64,000 nt of DNA from Corbicula japonica (GCA_038501625.1 JAZAYU010000177.1:1044803-1108802); one strand, 5' to 3'; counted from the stretch's first letter, positions 1-14,606 are shown. Notes: a model not told the origin generated them from the sequence alone. Translations and numbers: made by a program.

Positions 1-360
1 GTTGATCTACCCGGTTTTCCTGTTCACGAATGGAACCTAATTTCACAATTGAAATTTCGTCGGCTGTTAAAGTCCGTGCGAAGCCGCTTGAAAGAATGCC
101 GGATTCATCGTGTTGAATTTACTCAGTATGTCTAGCGATTTTTGCAACTTTTGTGTAGTAACCCCCAATAGCTTTAACAATGAATTGCTTTAAAAGTATT
201 GATCGGATTTTATTTCTGACTTTTTTACATTTTTTACTTTGAATTGCTGATTTATTTGGTATGTATCATTTTGTTGTGTTTGGTGAAATTAAAAAGATAT
301 TTTATAAAATGTCCAAGTGTGCATAACTTTTTTTGCCGAGTATATAATCTTTCTTCATTC
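1..360 (+). repeat. Tc1-like transposase remnant or repeat (family D), copy 1
   Basis: This sequence is repeated in inverted orientation at about 49712-50050. It begins inside a short frame (DLPGF..HEWNL) that in the other copy is preceded by RRLSKEDRARAFGQV, similar to the N-terminal helix-turn-helix of Tc1-like transposases. It is cut by the window edge. Confidence 0.5.
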
Positions 361-2738
361 ATTCAAAATAGCTATTTGTGTGCAAAGCACGGTTACCGTA
401 GTAATCTCTCTGAAGGAAGACCAGCATATGAGAGAAACTAGTTAATAATCCGAAGGATGACACTCGATTTTCAAAGTTTCACGACATTAAATGTAATGAA
501 AACAGTAATTTTCAATTTACAAGTATCTAAACTCAGGTGTATTTGGTATATTAGGTACGTCCTGTCACTACAGTAAGATTTAAGATAATAAATATATGAC
601 CCTAAGATGGATGTCGACAATCATTTACCTGTCACATCCAATGAATTAATTTCCAGCCCTCTTTCAAAATATTCAAAGAACGTCTTGCAACATATTCACC
701 AGCAATAAATATTTTCTCTAATTCCGAGTTGGAATATTTTCATATTTGTCATTTTCAACGATTCAATGTTCCCTTTCTTTTTATTTAATATCAACAATGT
801 TGTTTATTTAATATCACAGCAGAGTTCGTTCCGCAATCTGGAGGCCCTTAACAATCCCATAAACATTCAATCAGTGCTGTTTTCAACTATTAGTAAGATT
901 TTCCAGATTATTTGAGTTGTACTAAAACTCATCTTTTCAATCTTCTTCAGTTCCATGTATGAGAAAATATGATATGTTGTTGTTTCGACTTTTTCAGGTT
1001 TAATGTAAATTGCATATTGTAAAATTTGTTTGATCTGCATAATAAGTTTATGTCAATCATGTTATTTATTGATTTTTTTTAGTCCGCCATATCACGCATT
1101 TCGTTAACTATATCACAATAATATTAAAAATGATAATAATTTTTTATTTTATAAGAAAAAAATCTTTAAGTTGCATGAATCAAACACTAGACCTTACTGT
1201 AATCAAAATGTCTGACAAGAGTGATTTATCACTAAGGCGTTAGATAGAATCCCTCTTGGGTTTAGTTCTGCAAAAAATACGCAGTTGAGATTATATGACG
1301 ACAGATTTTTGGTCTCTATTAGCCGGGTAAAAAAAGCAAATCTATTATAAAATAATTGCAACAGGACAACTGATCATATATAAGGACACCTGCGCTTTTA
1401 ACAGTCTGGCCTCCGTTACAACACTTCATTGGACACAAGAACAGCTGTTTTACAGTTGCCTCTTTTGCCCTACGCATACCATTTCGCCAAATTATATTAA
1501 CCGTCAACGAAAGTAAACGAAGTATTCGTTGAGAACAAACCGATAACCTGCGCTTCACGTAGTAGCTCTGGGCCACACTTTCTTTGTTCTTATTAAGCGA
1601 AGATTTATATCAGGAAATCGAAAGAAACCCGTAGATATATTAACCACGAGTGTTTAATACATAGTACGTTACCGAAAACTAGATAGTCACGTGACAGAAA
1701 AGTACATTTATATATGGTTTATCAGCAAAAATGTTTAAAGATTTGCCATCATAATGTTCCCTTGATGATTATTGATGATTGATCATTGTAAAAAATATTT
1801 AATCCACCCCATCTGCCAAAAAATCATTCTTCGTTGTATAAAAACAGTATCACGTGACTGTCTGCTAATCCGTAATAAGTTACACTCGAGGCACCCGCTT
1901 TGTCGTGTTGGATTCCAATAAAGTAAATCACCCTAAAGTAATCCTTAAATAAATTGTTAATGCTTTCCTAGTATTCACATTTTCTCTAAACCAATATTTA
2001 CCTTTGAAACCATAAACAATAATTGTCATATGGAGAAGAGATCTGAGACAAGAAAAAGGTCTCTAAGGATTAACAATTTTAGTGAGATGAAATGAAATGT
2101 TCAGCTTATAGGATATGTTCGACTTGATGTTAAAGCTGTTAATTCGCAGATAGGAGCTGAATATCTCAATGACTCAATTCTATTTATATTAAGTGTACCA
2201 CTATATAATGCCTATAAATGACTAAAAAGGAGCGAATTCAGCCGAAATTATTAACTAATCAGTACTTTAAGAATATTTTGGGTAAATTTTCTGCCTTAGT
2301 AACACCTATACAATTTTGGTTTTAATTATATTCACTCGTAAATTAGATGTATAAGAATATCACATCATATTTTCTTTGTTTTCAGTTGTTCTACATCTTA
2401 TATAATAAATTGTGATATTTGAAAACACTTAATATTTGCGTCCTGATGCGTAAACAGGCACTTTTAATCAACATAAACGTAATGTACCGCAATACACACA
2501 TAAATTTCAACTTAGCTCAATTCATTTTATATTTATATTTTTCAATCATCTGCCAGAGTCCAATAACCTTAGAAATGAGATATTCTCTGGGACCAAATAT
2601 TGTATAATATGAAATGAGTCGGGCGTAATGATGTAACTTTATCACGAAAGAAACCAGACAGTTAACATGCAGATGCCCGTAAAAACTCAAACTAATTTTA
2701 TATTAACGAGCTAAGACATATCATTTTTCATTTTATAG
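361..2738. other. Non-coding stretch upstream of the GPCR
   Basis: AT-rich, with no exon I can support. A degraded family A fragment lies at about 705-775. The GPCR promoter and first exon are probably here or left of the window, but no clear signal was found. Confidence 0.5.
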
Positions 2739-2783
2739 GCCAATGTTTTCTTTTCCTCTCTACTTCTTGCATGTGCGGTGAGG
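2739..2783 (+). CDS. Candidate 45-nt signal-peptide exon of the class B GPCR
   Basis: An AG acceptor ending at 2738 and a GTAAGT donor at 2784 flank 15 codons reading ANVFFSSLLLACAVR, a hydrophobic run typical of a signal-peptide core. The exon is phase 0 at both ends and so joins in frame to the GPCR exon at 4472, which starts VFGSDAFC, as expected for the start of a mature ectodomain. A stop codon directly precedes it in frame, so the initiator methionine must come from a further upstream exon that I could not place. The support is splice sites, phase and hydrophobicity only, so this is a hypothesis. Confidence 0.4.
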
Positions 2784-3348
2784 GTAAGTTTTCTGGGTTT
2801 GGCTATTCCTAATATGCATATTTCTTGATACATGTATTTAACGTTTACAGTTCTTACGATAATCGATCCCGACGGAGAAAATGATTATCGTAATGTCGTA
2901 TTTTACAGGAAAAGGTAGTCCAAGGTTTCCAAGAAAACATTATTCACCCGCGTAATATTCAAAGACAAACTGGCATTTTCGTTGCTTGACCATTATCAAT
3001 TCAAGCTTTTAACTCTGAAAACAAAGTATCCGTTACACTAGTGATAACAAAGTCAGAAACTTCGAAAAAATTAAACTTTTTATTTACTGGAAAACATTTG
3101 GTCTAGAAGCTTTTCTTATATGAACAACTATTAAACTTCAAAGATATTTCCTTGAATATGATTTGATTTCTTTCTCATTGATATTTGACCAAATACGAAT
3201 CGGACGTAGCTATAAATGCTAGTGGCTTAATCTTTTTGTTGTCCCTCCTTTTTGCTTTGGATTTCGGTAAAAAAGCATAATTTCAAGCCGATCAAGTAAA
3301 TTTTTAAAGCGATTACTTAAAGCTATATGCTTGGTGATTACTTAAATT

Positions 3349-3600
3349 GTTACAGAGATAAAGTCACAGCCATCCCACATAGCCAAAAAGTAGAGATGAA
3401 ATGAGAGCATAGTTTATGAAAGGATTACCGGTAATTTTAAAATAGACACCACAAACGACGAAAATAACAACCTAGGAGGTTACCGCCTTTGAACGGAAAG
3501 TGAGCAACAATTTGCCACTGAGGATATAAATCTAGGGGGCTCTAACCTCACACTTGCCTCAACAGGTTCTTATATGAACAAACAATTACAAGTTTTCTTG
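3349..3600 (+). repeat. Family B dispersed repeat, copy 1
   Basis: It contains the family landmarks in order: ACACAGCCAAAAAGTAGAGA-like start, AGACACCACAAA, GGTTACCGCC, GCAATTTGCCACTG, and a GGTTCTTATATGAACAAACA end. A partial copy follows at about 4295-4430. The same landmarks recur at least ten times in the window. Confidence 0.65.
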
Positions 3601-4294
3601 GGGAAATTGCTTCAATCCAACAACCAACAAAGAAAAGAAACAACAGAACATTTATAATTTAAATTTTTATACACTTATTAAATATAAATTGAAGCATAAT
3701 GATATTAGATAATATATTTTGAAACACTAAGAGTTGAATTGGTTCGGTTTGTTTGATTTTTTGTGTTTTGTTGTTTTGGCTAGAAATGCAAATTTTGATT
3801 AATTACCTTTTACTATTTCTCTAGATTTCATTCATTATTTCATTTAAATGTGCTATCATGTGGCCGAACGCAATCATATCTCGATATGTAAACCGATGTC
3901 AATCAGACAAACCAGCAGGAAGTGATGCTCTGGATCTATCAGTTTTTACTATAGTGTAAATTTTGTAAAATTACGTTGATTTCTTTCAATATTACTCAAC
4001 CACGGTGAAAAAATAACGAAAAGCTAAAGAGTTCTTATTGTAACAGCAAAATGTATATCTACTTGCTGAATAGATTCTGATTCAGCCGCGTGCTAAAACA
4101 AGATAACACTTCAGATAAATCATCAATTTTCTGTCATAAGCGAGTGTTACCATATGTCCAAAGGGACCACAAGAAGGAGTTAGATCTTGTTCAAATTAAG
4201 TTAATAGACCGAACATGTATCAATAAAATACATGTACTTATCAATAAGCTAGTTCACTTAGCGGAGCAATGGCATTTATTTTGTAATACGAAAA

Positions 4295-4430
4295 ACGACA
4301 TAAGCATATAAGGAATAGCCACATCGAGAACCATCCCCACACAGACAAAAAGTAGAAAAGAAAAGAAAGCATGGGTTATAAAATGACAATTATCAAAATA
4401 GACACAACAAATAATTAACAATTTAATTAT
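4295..4430 (+). repeat. Family B dispersed repeat, partial copy just upstream of GPCR exon 1
   Basis: AAGGAATAGCCACATCGAG, then CACACAGACAAAAAGTAG, GCATGGGTTATAAAATG and AGACACAACAAAT match the left half of family B. It ends about 40 bp before the exon acceptor. Confidence 0.55.
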
Positions 4431-4471
4431 ATAAATGACTAATTTCTTTTTTTTCTGTTTGTTTCTTTCAG

Positions 4472-4898
4472 GTTTTCGGTAGCGACGCTTTCTGTAAAAG
4501 TAAATTCGGGATTTTCAACCAAGACCAGTTTAACACACATGCCTGTGGATGGTGCTACTTCTTCTTGTTTCCGGAATACGACTTCAAGCCCCATAACCTC
4601 TTTCTGGTTGCGAATAGTTCTGCCTATCCACAGGCAGTTAGAGTTGTACCTGATAGCACTAATGCACAGACATCAAAAATTGTTTGCTCTTCTCTGACAT
4701 CAGACGAATGTGTTCGGTGGAAGTCGTGTTGCTCAGCCGCTCGTGACTGCTGCCGGCAACAGCTTCAGGCCCATGGCACCCACATAAATGACACGTGTCC
4801 ACCGACTTGGGATGGTTTTAGTTGCTGGAATGCTGGCGTGCCTGGGGAAATGAGTCTTATTACGTGTCCAAACTTTCTTCCATATTCAATTCCTACAA
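4472..4898 (+). CDS. GPCR exon 1 of the supported model: N-terminal ectodomain
   Basis: The acceptor TTTCTTTCAG ends at 4471 and the donor GTACGTGAG starts at 4899 (phase 1). The exon encodes a long Cys-rich region with CGWC, a KSCC..RDCC cluster and CPPTWDGFSCW, the canonical hormone-receptor-domain Cys/Trp motif. N-glycosylation sequons NSS and NDT are visible. The open frame runs a few codons past the donor, but only the GTACGT donor keeps phase with the next exon. Confidence 0.92.
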
Positions 4899-7800
4899 GT
4901 ACGTGAGCGTTTTAATGTTTCTTCTGATTTCGTTGTCCCTGTCGTTTTATTATACTTGTACCTGAAAAATATATTTTAACAAAATACATTTGCAAAATAT
5001 TTAGCATAAATGTAACCAAAAATGTTAGCAAAACTTACAATTAACGTATAGACAGTTGATATTGACTTTTATTGTCTGTAACTTATCAATCAATTCTGAA
5101 TACGACAATTTTTAGGAAATACCTAGTTGCAGTAGTAATTTTGAAAAGCAATTTTAATTGAGGATAAGATCTGGATAATATTTGCAATATGCTTTGTTTT
5201 GTTTTTGTTTCCGATACCCTGTTAGGCATCGATTGCGTTCATTGCAATCTTTAACATTGAATTTATTAGAACTTCTGGACAAGCAAAGAAGCTGCTAAAT
5301 ATTAACTCCTTAAGATACTTTGCGAAACATCATCCTCAAAAATGAACAATATACAACATTTAAATGAAAAATCGTTTTTGATATCTTATTATATATTATA
5401 GTTGTACCGCAACATTTTTTTTTATAAAAATGGTTTAGGTCATGAAAGGTTGTTTGTTTTTCAGAACTATTTGCCAATTTAATCTGGTATCTTATGAAAC
5501 TTAATATAACATTTTGATGTTCGAAATAAAAGTCAACATAAAGTATTTAATAGCAGTATATATGCAGTATATAAGCAGATCAGCAACAAGGCTTGCACAT
5601 TTAGTTTTCGTATAGATGCCTATTACTTTCTTATTGCTTGCTTTACAAAATCAAACTAATAGATGCTTATTACTTTCTTATTGCTTGCTTTACAAAATCA
5701 AACTAATAGATGCCTATTACTTTCTAATTGCTTGCTTTACACATTCAAACTAATAGATGCCAATTACTTCCTTATTGCTTGCTTTACAAAATCAAACTAA
5801 TAGATGCCTATTACTTTCTTATTGCTTGCTTTACAAAATCAAACTAATAGTTGCCTATTACTTTCTTATTGCTTGCTTTACAAAATCAAACTAATAGATG
5901 CCTTTTACTTTCTTATTGCTTGCTTTACAAAATCAAAATAATAGATGCCTATTACTTTCTTATTGCTTGCTTTACAAAATCAAACTAATAGATGCCTATT
6001 ACTTTCTTATTGCTTGCTTTACAAAATCAAACTAATAGATGCCTATTACTTTCTTATTGCTTGCTTTACAAAATCAAACTAAAAGATGCCTATTACTTTC
6101 TTATTCCTTGCTTTACAAAATCAAACTAATAGATGCCTATTACTTTCTTATTGCTTGCTTTACAAAATCAAACGAATAGATGCCTATTACTTTCTTATTG
6201 CTTGCTTTACATAATCAAACTAATAGATGCCAATTACTTTCTTATTGCTTGCTTTCCAAAATCAAACTAATAGATGCCTATTACTTTCTTATTGCTTGCT
6301 TTACAAAATCAAACTAATAGATGCCTATTACTTTCTTATTGCTAGCTTTACAAATTCAAACTAATTGATGCCTATTACTTTCTCATTGCTTGCTTTACAA
6401 ATTCAAACTAATAGATGCCTATTACTTTCTCATTGCTTGCTTTACAAAATCAAACTAATAGATGCCTATTACTTTCTCATTGCTTGCTTTACAAAATCAA
6501 ACTAATAGATGCCTATTACTTTCTTATTGATTGCTTTACATAATCAAACTAATAGATGCCAATTACTTTCTTATTGCTTGCTTTACAAAATCAAACTAAT
6601 AGATGCCTATTACTTTCTTATTGCTTGCTTTACAAAATCAAACAAATAGATGCCTATTACTTTCTTATTGCTTGCTATACAAAATCAAACTAATAGATAA
6701 TTATTACTTTCTTATTGCTTGCTTTACAAAATCAAACTAATAGATGCCTATTACTTTCTTATTGCTTGCTTTACAAAATCAAACTAATAGATGCCTATTA
6801 CTTTCTTATTGCTTGCTTTACAAAATCAAACTAATAGATGCCTATAACTTTCTTATTGCTTGCTTTACAAAATCAAACTAATAGATGCCTATTACTTTCT
6901 TATTGCTTGCTATACAAAATCAAACTAATAGATGCCTATTACTTTCTTATTGCTTGCTATACAAAATCAAACTAATAGACGCCTATTACTTTCTTATCGC
7001 TTGCTTTACAAAATCTAACTAATAGTTGCCTTTTACTTTCTTTATTGCTTGCTATACAAAATCAAACTAATAGACGCCTATTACTTACTTATTGCTTGCT
7101 TTACAAAATCAAACTCATAGATGCCTATTACTTTCTAATTGCTTGCTATACAAAATCAAACTAATAGATGCCAATTACTTCCTTATTGCTTGCTTTACAA
7201 AATCAAACTAATAGATGCCTATTACTTTCTTATTGCTTGCTTTACAAAATCAAACTAATAGATGCCTATTACTTTCTTATTGCTTGCTTTACAAAATCAA
7301 ACTAATAGATGCCTATAACTTTCTTATTGCTTGCTATACAAAATCAAACTAATAGATGCCTATTACTTTCTTATTGCTTGCTATACAAAATCAAACTAAT
7401 AGATGCCTATTACTTTCTTATTGCTTGCTATACAAAATCAAACTAATAGACGCCTATTACTTTCTTATTGCTTGCTTTACAAAATCTAACTAATAGTTGC
7501 CTTTTACTTTCTTTATTGCTTGCTATACAAAATCAAACTAATAGATGCCTATTATTTTCTTATTGCTTGCTATACAAAAATCAAACTAATAGATGCCTAT
7601 TATTTTCTTATTGCTTGCTATACAAAATCAAACTAATAGATGCCTATTACTTTCTTATTGCTTGCTATACAAAATCAAACTAATAGATGCCTATTACTTT
7701 CTTATTGCTTGCTTTACAAAATCAAACTAATAGATGCTTATTACTTTCTTATTTCTTGCTATACAAAATCAAACTTATAGATGCCTATTACTTTCTTATT

Positions 7801-10800
7801 GCTTGCTTTACAAAATCAAACTAACAGATGCTTATTACTTTCTTACTGCTTGCTATACAATATCAAACTAATAGAATCTGATTACTACTTATTGCTTGCT
7901 ATACAAAATCAAACTAATAGATGCCTATTACTTTCTTATTGCTTGCTATACAAAATCAAACTAATAGATGCCTATTACTTTATTACTGCTAGCTTTACAA
8001 AAATTAACTATTATATAGTGAAAAGAAAGCTACTTTTAAGTATTGGCCAATAATAAATAAATAAATAAATATCATAAGACCATTTGTAACCAAAGTTATA
8101 TGTTTATTACAAAAATAAAGATTTATATACATGGGCATAGGGTCTGCGATAAAGACCTGCCAGCAAGATGGCACCTGGCTCCAAAGAGGCGGACATGATT
8201 GGACAGATTATACTCCGTGTCTAAGCTATCAGGTATATTGCGATTTCAGATTATTTTTTATTTTTAAGGTTAAAAATAAGGTAAACTTAATATTTTATAA
8301 CACTCACGTAATTGTTTACTGGAATGACTATCTTCCTTGATAAAAATGTTGTTAATATGCATGTCTGGAAAGACCAAATGCAGAAAACACAGCCAACAGA
8401 CACAGCAGTAGACTGAAATAAGTGTAATACGGCTAATTTCAAAACAAATTTCATAAAGTAGAAGAGAACCTAGGGTTAACCGCCTCGGAAAGTTTATTGG
8501 GAAAACTCAATCGCCAGCGGGAACGTACTATGACAAAATTACGATAAGTTTTTTCATGTAGAGCCGAGCAACCTTGGGGGTTGCCGGTTGTTTAGAACAA
8601 AGAGTGTTCGGAGTGACATGGCTAGGAGCGTTTGTCGTATGTTGTGTGTTCAATCACACTATGGTCAATATCATACTTTTCATGCCAAATATGTACAATT
8701 TACTTTGGTAAATCTCCAGCCTATCGAAAATGACATAGATTGTCCCAAAAAGCCTTCCTTAACTTTTAAATTCCCCGCCGTCGTGCGCGAAACAATAAGT
8801 ACAAACTGAGCACTGTAGAATACCACGTTGATAGCATTCCTTTTTGAAACTAGTGAAATTTTTACGAATGATAATTATTTTAGAATATGTGCCATCGATC
8901 CCCCTGGGTCAAAAGTTTAATTGTTGTACAAATATTGCGTTGATTAAAATATTTAACATTGATTCAAGCATAAGAAAAAAAAACAATCAGTAATGTATTG
9001 ACCCCGTAAGAAGAAAAATTGAAAAAAATAATAAAATCTAAATATTCTATTTCGTCCTATAATGTAGTGGACATAAATCCAATTTCAAAATTTCGGCGCA
9101 TGATCATGCTAAAATACATAACTAAGTTTGTATATAAACAAATTGTCAAGACAACGATATGTAATGTGAATGTTTCATTTTTTTTACGAAGAGCATTTGT
9201 TCTAGGATATGGTTACAATCACACCACATCAAAAGTGTTGGAAAATGCATTGAATTGACTAGCGATACAGGCTGTTATGCATAATGTGCAAAAAGCAAGT
9301 TGTCGTAAACGTAAATTTAAACGAATGTTTCAAAATACACGAGTAATTAAGGTCGTTGATCATTTTACTAAGTCTTAAGTTTCTGAATTAAGTACCCCAG
9401 ATAGAACTTGTTTGCTTCAGCATCCCAGCTAGTATCTATCACTCAATCTCTCCATTACTGCCCATGAACAGGCTCAATCAAACCGAGCCTGCAATATTTT
9501 CATATTTGTCGTGGTCGAGGGTATTCAAAGTTCCATTTTCATCTATTTCAAAGGAAATAACTCATGCCTTTGACGTCTGCTGTGATCATAATTAACATAT
9601 TCCATGTCAGAATTATTCTTTGTTTTTATTCCGCTTATTGTTTTCTCGTTTAGGGCAAACTTATTTTGTAATCTGAGGACCATACGCTTCTCAAAATGGA
9701 ATGACATTTATCATTTATAAAAAGGTTAAACTGCCACGATTACCGTTATATGCATATCATGATTCGGGATGAATCAAAAGGTGTACTTATGTAAATAAAT
9801 ATTAACTTCCACCATATAGGCATAGGCGAATGAAGAGGGGTGGGGTCAGTGAGGTTACACGAACCCCCTTTATGTGTAGCAATATTTAATTGTCATAAGG
9901 ATTTTGGTTAGAAAGTTATAAATTATTATACCCAAGATAACTCAAGACGAACTCCCTGTCTGGAAATCTTGCTCCGAAACCATTAGGCAGTATTATAAAT
10001 ATTATTTACTGCATTTGAACAGTAATCAAGCCAAGCCTGTACAAAATTCCGTAAATGAAGTGTTTGGTGGATTTTAATATTCCGTTTTTCTCTATTCCCG
10101 ATATTTTTGTAAACATGAAAGTACTTAAAAGAGTAAATTTAAGAACTTTAGCGAAAATTTATTACGTTCACTGGAATAAGTTAACTATTTGGGTTTAGTA
10201 AAACCGCAGCAGAATTCGGAATGACTAGAATAATTAATATCAGTACTGTATTTTAAGTACTTATTTTGGCGGAGGTTTAATTTTGGCTATATTGGCGGTC
10301 AGGGTCAGTTGCGCCAATATAAAACACTGCCAATAAAAATCACTTTTAATTAATAACACCGCCACTTAAATATCTGGAAGGTAGACAACTATGATACACT
10401 AGCACATATTATGTCGCAGTATTCTCAGTTACAAAAAAATAAAAATAATATAATAAGAATATGTCGTTAATCAAACAAAGCAATTTTTTTATTAGGTAGC
10501 TGTGATAATGTTTTCACACTGATATTATAATAATGTGGTGTTGAATATTGAATGTAAATGTTTTATTTTGACGATCAGTGTTGATGACAATTTTAGACAT
10601 GCGATTTTTCATTAATGATTTTATTTTGACAGTCTGGTTTGTTTGCGCAAATTTATGACCCGCCAATGTAAAACACTTCAAACTACGCCAAAATTTGACA
10701 CCGCCAATATTAAACGATATATAGTAACCTTAGTTTAATTTCTTTCATTATACATTGCTGCAGGCATCTTGTTTTGTTTAAGTCCTACACTTGTTAATTC

Positions 10801-13800
10801 AATATTTCAGGAGCTGAAGGTAGCCATCTACATCAGCCTAGGATGCCAGATTGCAAGCCTACTTTGCCTGTTGCCATCTGTGTTCATTTTTATTAAATTC
10901 AAGTAATGATTTATTAAAATTCTTAATGTGCAATAGTTCTTGTAGCATGAGTTGTTTTTTTTTGCTTTATCATTTAAAAAGAGTCCTTGGGTATTCTCAA
11001 ATTCAATTTGTGTTGATAGTGTTAGCGTTTTCTCGACAGCGGCACAATTTGCTTCAAATGTTAAATATAAATCACAATACCAGAACACATAAGAATTCTG
11101 GATTCACATCTGATAAGCCTTAAGAAGACGTGCTCCATTTATCTGTTCAGCCCTTCATCGTGTTCTTGCTGACTTTACTCCAGTTACTCTGGTCTCAGTA
11201 AGATCATTGCGTACCCGCCCATATCGATTTGCAATGATATAAGCGTCTTATTTTTTAATATGTTTGTGTGCTTTTGCATGCAATATTGTTAGCTGTTGGG
11301 TGGCTTGGAGTAATTTCACCAAGATAACGTGTACTTGTTTGTTGATATGGGAAGCTGTTGGGACACGTGTGGCATCGGTGCACCCTAGACCCTGGTTTAA
11401 ACCCTCTAGTGGCAATTTGTTTTGCCACTGACTGTTCCATGGAGGTAACCCTAAGGGTTCTCTTTTTCGTTATTTGTTTGTGGTGTCTTATTTGAATTTG
11501 ACATACTTATAAAATCATGCTGTCTGTTCCTCTATTCTTTTTCACTGCGTGGGAAGGCTGTGTTGTGTGAGTGTGGCGAATCCTGATATGCATATTTGAC
11601 TTTAAAAAATATTTTATTGTTTTATGATCACTGTCATATGAACACTATCTTTTTAAGGTTTATCAAGTTTTGAATTTTTCTCTTGTGTTCAAAGATAACT
11701 GCGCTCAGTAAGATGCATAGGCTTTTATTTGTATTTCTATAGCTTTTAATAGACTTGGAACATGTTTTTATTTTGCAGAGTGTTCGGTGTCTCTTTAGAT
11801 CTTTTTGCCTGTATTATTGTTCAGACATTAATTTTCTGCATCAGAAAAATAATAACTTTGTCACTTCTGCATTTGCATTCTTTCTCCTGTAAGTCGATGT
11901 GGCTTACAATAAAGCAAAAATCACAATAAAATATATCATCCTTTTCCATTTATTCTAGTTCAAACCACGTTAATATTACAAAGTGAAGCTGTCTGTATTT
12001 TTGTTTTGCTAATCAATTTCGATAACACAAGCATATTATCTTTTTGTCAGTTCTTCTACGTTAACTTTTTGCAAGGAAAACGTTGTTGGTTTTGGTTTTG
12101 TTCGTTGATATTTGGCAGTAGTATTAGTAGAAGTAGTGGTAGTGGTGGTTGTAACGTTAGTGTTGGCGACGGTGGCAGTGGTTGTGGTGTTATTAATAGT
12201 AGCAGTAATGAAATTTTGCTTTTTACCAAAGATGGTTTTTTTATTTTTCTTATTTCTCTCATCAGCTGTTACTGTTTTTATTTTGATAAGAATTATCAAA
12301 TGAATTCAACTTAAATTTCTACGCAATTATAAAATGTTGTATTCGGAACATTGTTGAAAAAAAAGGTTCTAATGAAATTAATCATCACGTATTCCCGATT
12401 CTGTTAGAAATATCTTCCAGCCCTCTGCTAACTTTTATTGGCAATAACTCTGTAAAACTTTACAGCCAAAACATTTCTTCGTTTCTGAATTGTTCCTATC
12501 CAAAACTTGCTTTCAGGAAAGATATTCAGAGTAACCGTCGGATCTATGTGAAAGGGCAATCTATACTCCATTTTGGATTTTATACGATGTGATTAACTTA
12601 AGGAGTAGTTTTGTGTAGTCTCAGAAATCCCTGTCGCACTGTCTTATTCATTATTTCCGTTACTGTCATAAACTTCGATCTATCAGAATAGACAATCCTC
12701 GTGATTACCACCATATTTATTAGTCTCTAGTGAGGATAACGCGTAATAAATAAGTCTTTAATACAGGCCCGTCGTAAGATTTATCACTAGGTAATATCTG
12801 TGGTACGATTGAACGGATGTAACAAGTGTCAGCCATGACTTGATGATAGCGAGGATATTGCCTTTCTTTTTAATGGCAGAAAAAATACTAATAGAAATCT
12901 AACGGAGGTTTTGTATTATGAATTCAGGTAATTGGAAAAATATTATATGGGAAATACAAAATAGTATCTACAAATTGGAAAAAATATGTAATTATAGACC
13001 TTTCTGTAATAAATATAGTTTAAATAACATTAAGCTACCACAAATGTCACGAAATTAAAGAAAATATTTGTTAGAAAATCAAAGTAGAAAGAGAGGGCGG
13101 GAGAGAGGGAGAGAGAAAGAAAGATAGAGAGAGAGAACGATTCGTCAAGTTATCATTACAAAAAGAAAACAGAGGTATCTCTTTAGAAAGTTCCATGGCT
13201 CGTCTCTGTTTAAAATTTGTTTAGTAACATATTTTATATACTTTCAGAACACTTTTACATCAGCACAGAATAAGATTACATATAAACTTCTTTGTGAGTC
13301 TAATACTTCGTGGAATGTTCACTATTCTATGGAACATGGCGGTAACATTTGACAGAATAACCAACAATAACGTGACGGATACATTGCTCTACAAGAATTC
13401 TGTAAGTAACACACACCTTTTTTACAAACGATGTTATATTTAAATAAGTTTCAAAAATAGCTTCATTTGGTCAGTTTACAAATTCCTCTAGTAATATGCA
13501 ATATGGTGCTTGCTTGGCTTTTCTCTTAGCTGTTCGTTCATTAATTATTTTACTTGGGTTCTCGTAAGGTCGTTTTTTCGCCGCTACCGACATGTAAACA
13601 TATGTTATACAAACTCCCTTCACGTTGATGTTTAGATTAGACTCCTACATATGGGGTTATTTCTGTGTTGACATTTATGTTGTTGATACACTGTATTAAT
13701 GGTGATTAAATAAATCACATGCGTTAAGTCTTATAAAATACGCAGCGGACCTAATCGATATCAGCAATGCGAAACGAAAGTATGGAGAAGTATTTTTCAT

Positions 13801-14606
13801 ATTTGTAATATTTATTGTCAAATGAACATTTAAATATAAACATTTTATAATCATGGAATATCCTCTATGTATGCAAATGTGTTTTAATGTAACTATATAG
13901 TCTGGCCAAGAGATTGATTATATTAAATCCAAGATTGTTCTCATGAACCGGTTAGCTTAAGGACATAAAATAGATGAAAATGGAACTTTGAAAGCCATCA
14001 AACACGACAAAAATGAAAATATTGCAGGCTGTGATTTAAAGCTCACGAGTAACTTAAAAAAATTTGTCTAAGTCACGATGCTACTGATAAGCGGAATTAG
14101 CGAATACAGTGATTAAAAATGTTACAATATTATCGATTGTGAAAAAAACTTATTTTGAAATTGAGATCTATTATTTGTGGATAGGTGCTATTCTATAATA
14201 GAAAATAGATTTGTAACATAAAGACTTCAAGGATCTATCTACATATATCACATTCACTACTGTTAACTATTTGTTGGTTAGATCAAAGTTTGCACATTTC
14301 TTGATCGGCGTATTGAAGTATCAAATAATGATAGTGGTAATAATACTTACCGGTATTACATTGACAGTACATGTAACTATAATAATATGAAGATTTGTAT
14401 TATATAAATTATTGAATTAATAAAAAATAAATCTACATGTAAAATGTTTTTCAACATTCAATTATGTTAGTACATTATAATTATATTTTTTATCATATCG
14501 CGATTAATAATATTTAAAATAATTCTAATCATAATTAGAAGTAGTAGTAGTATTAGTAGTAGTAGTAGTAGCAATAGTAGTTGTAGTAGTAGTAGTGGTG
14601 GTGGTG

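Noticed and set aside
5605..8020. Regularly spaced repeats that could suggest a CRISPR array
   Set aside because: There are no unique spacers: the whole 47-bp unit is repeated, and the context is animal nuclear DNA.
7468..8053. Repetitive open frames (CLLLSYCLLY-like) across the minisatellite
   Set aside because: They are products of a 47-bp unit lacking stops in some frames. They lie inside an intron between well-defined GPCR exons.
12006..12314. Overlapping frames on both strands with poly-Val, poly-Thr and Gly/Ser runs
   Set aside because: They come from an imperfect AGT/GGT repeat in an intron. Frames on both strands at once indicate composition, not coding.
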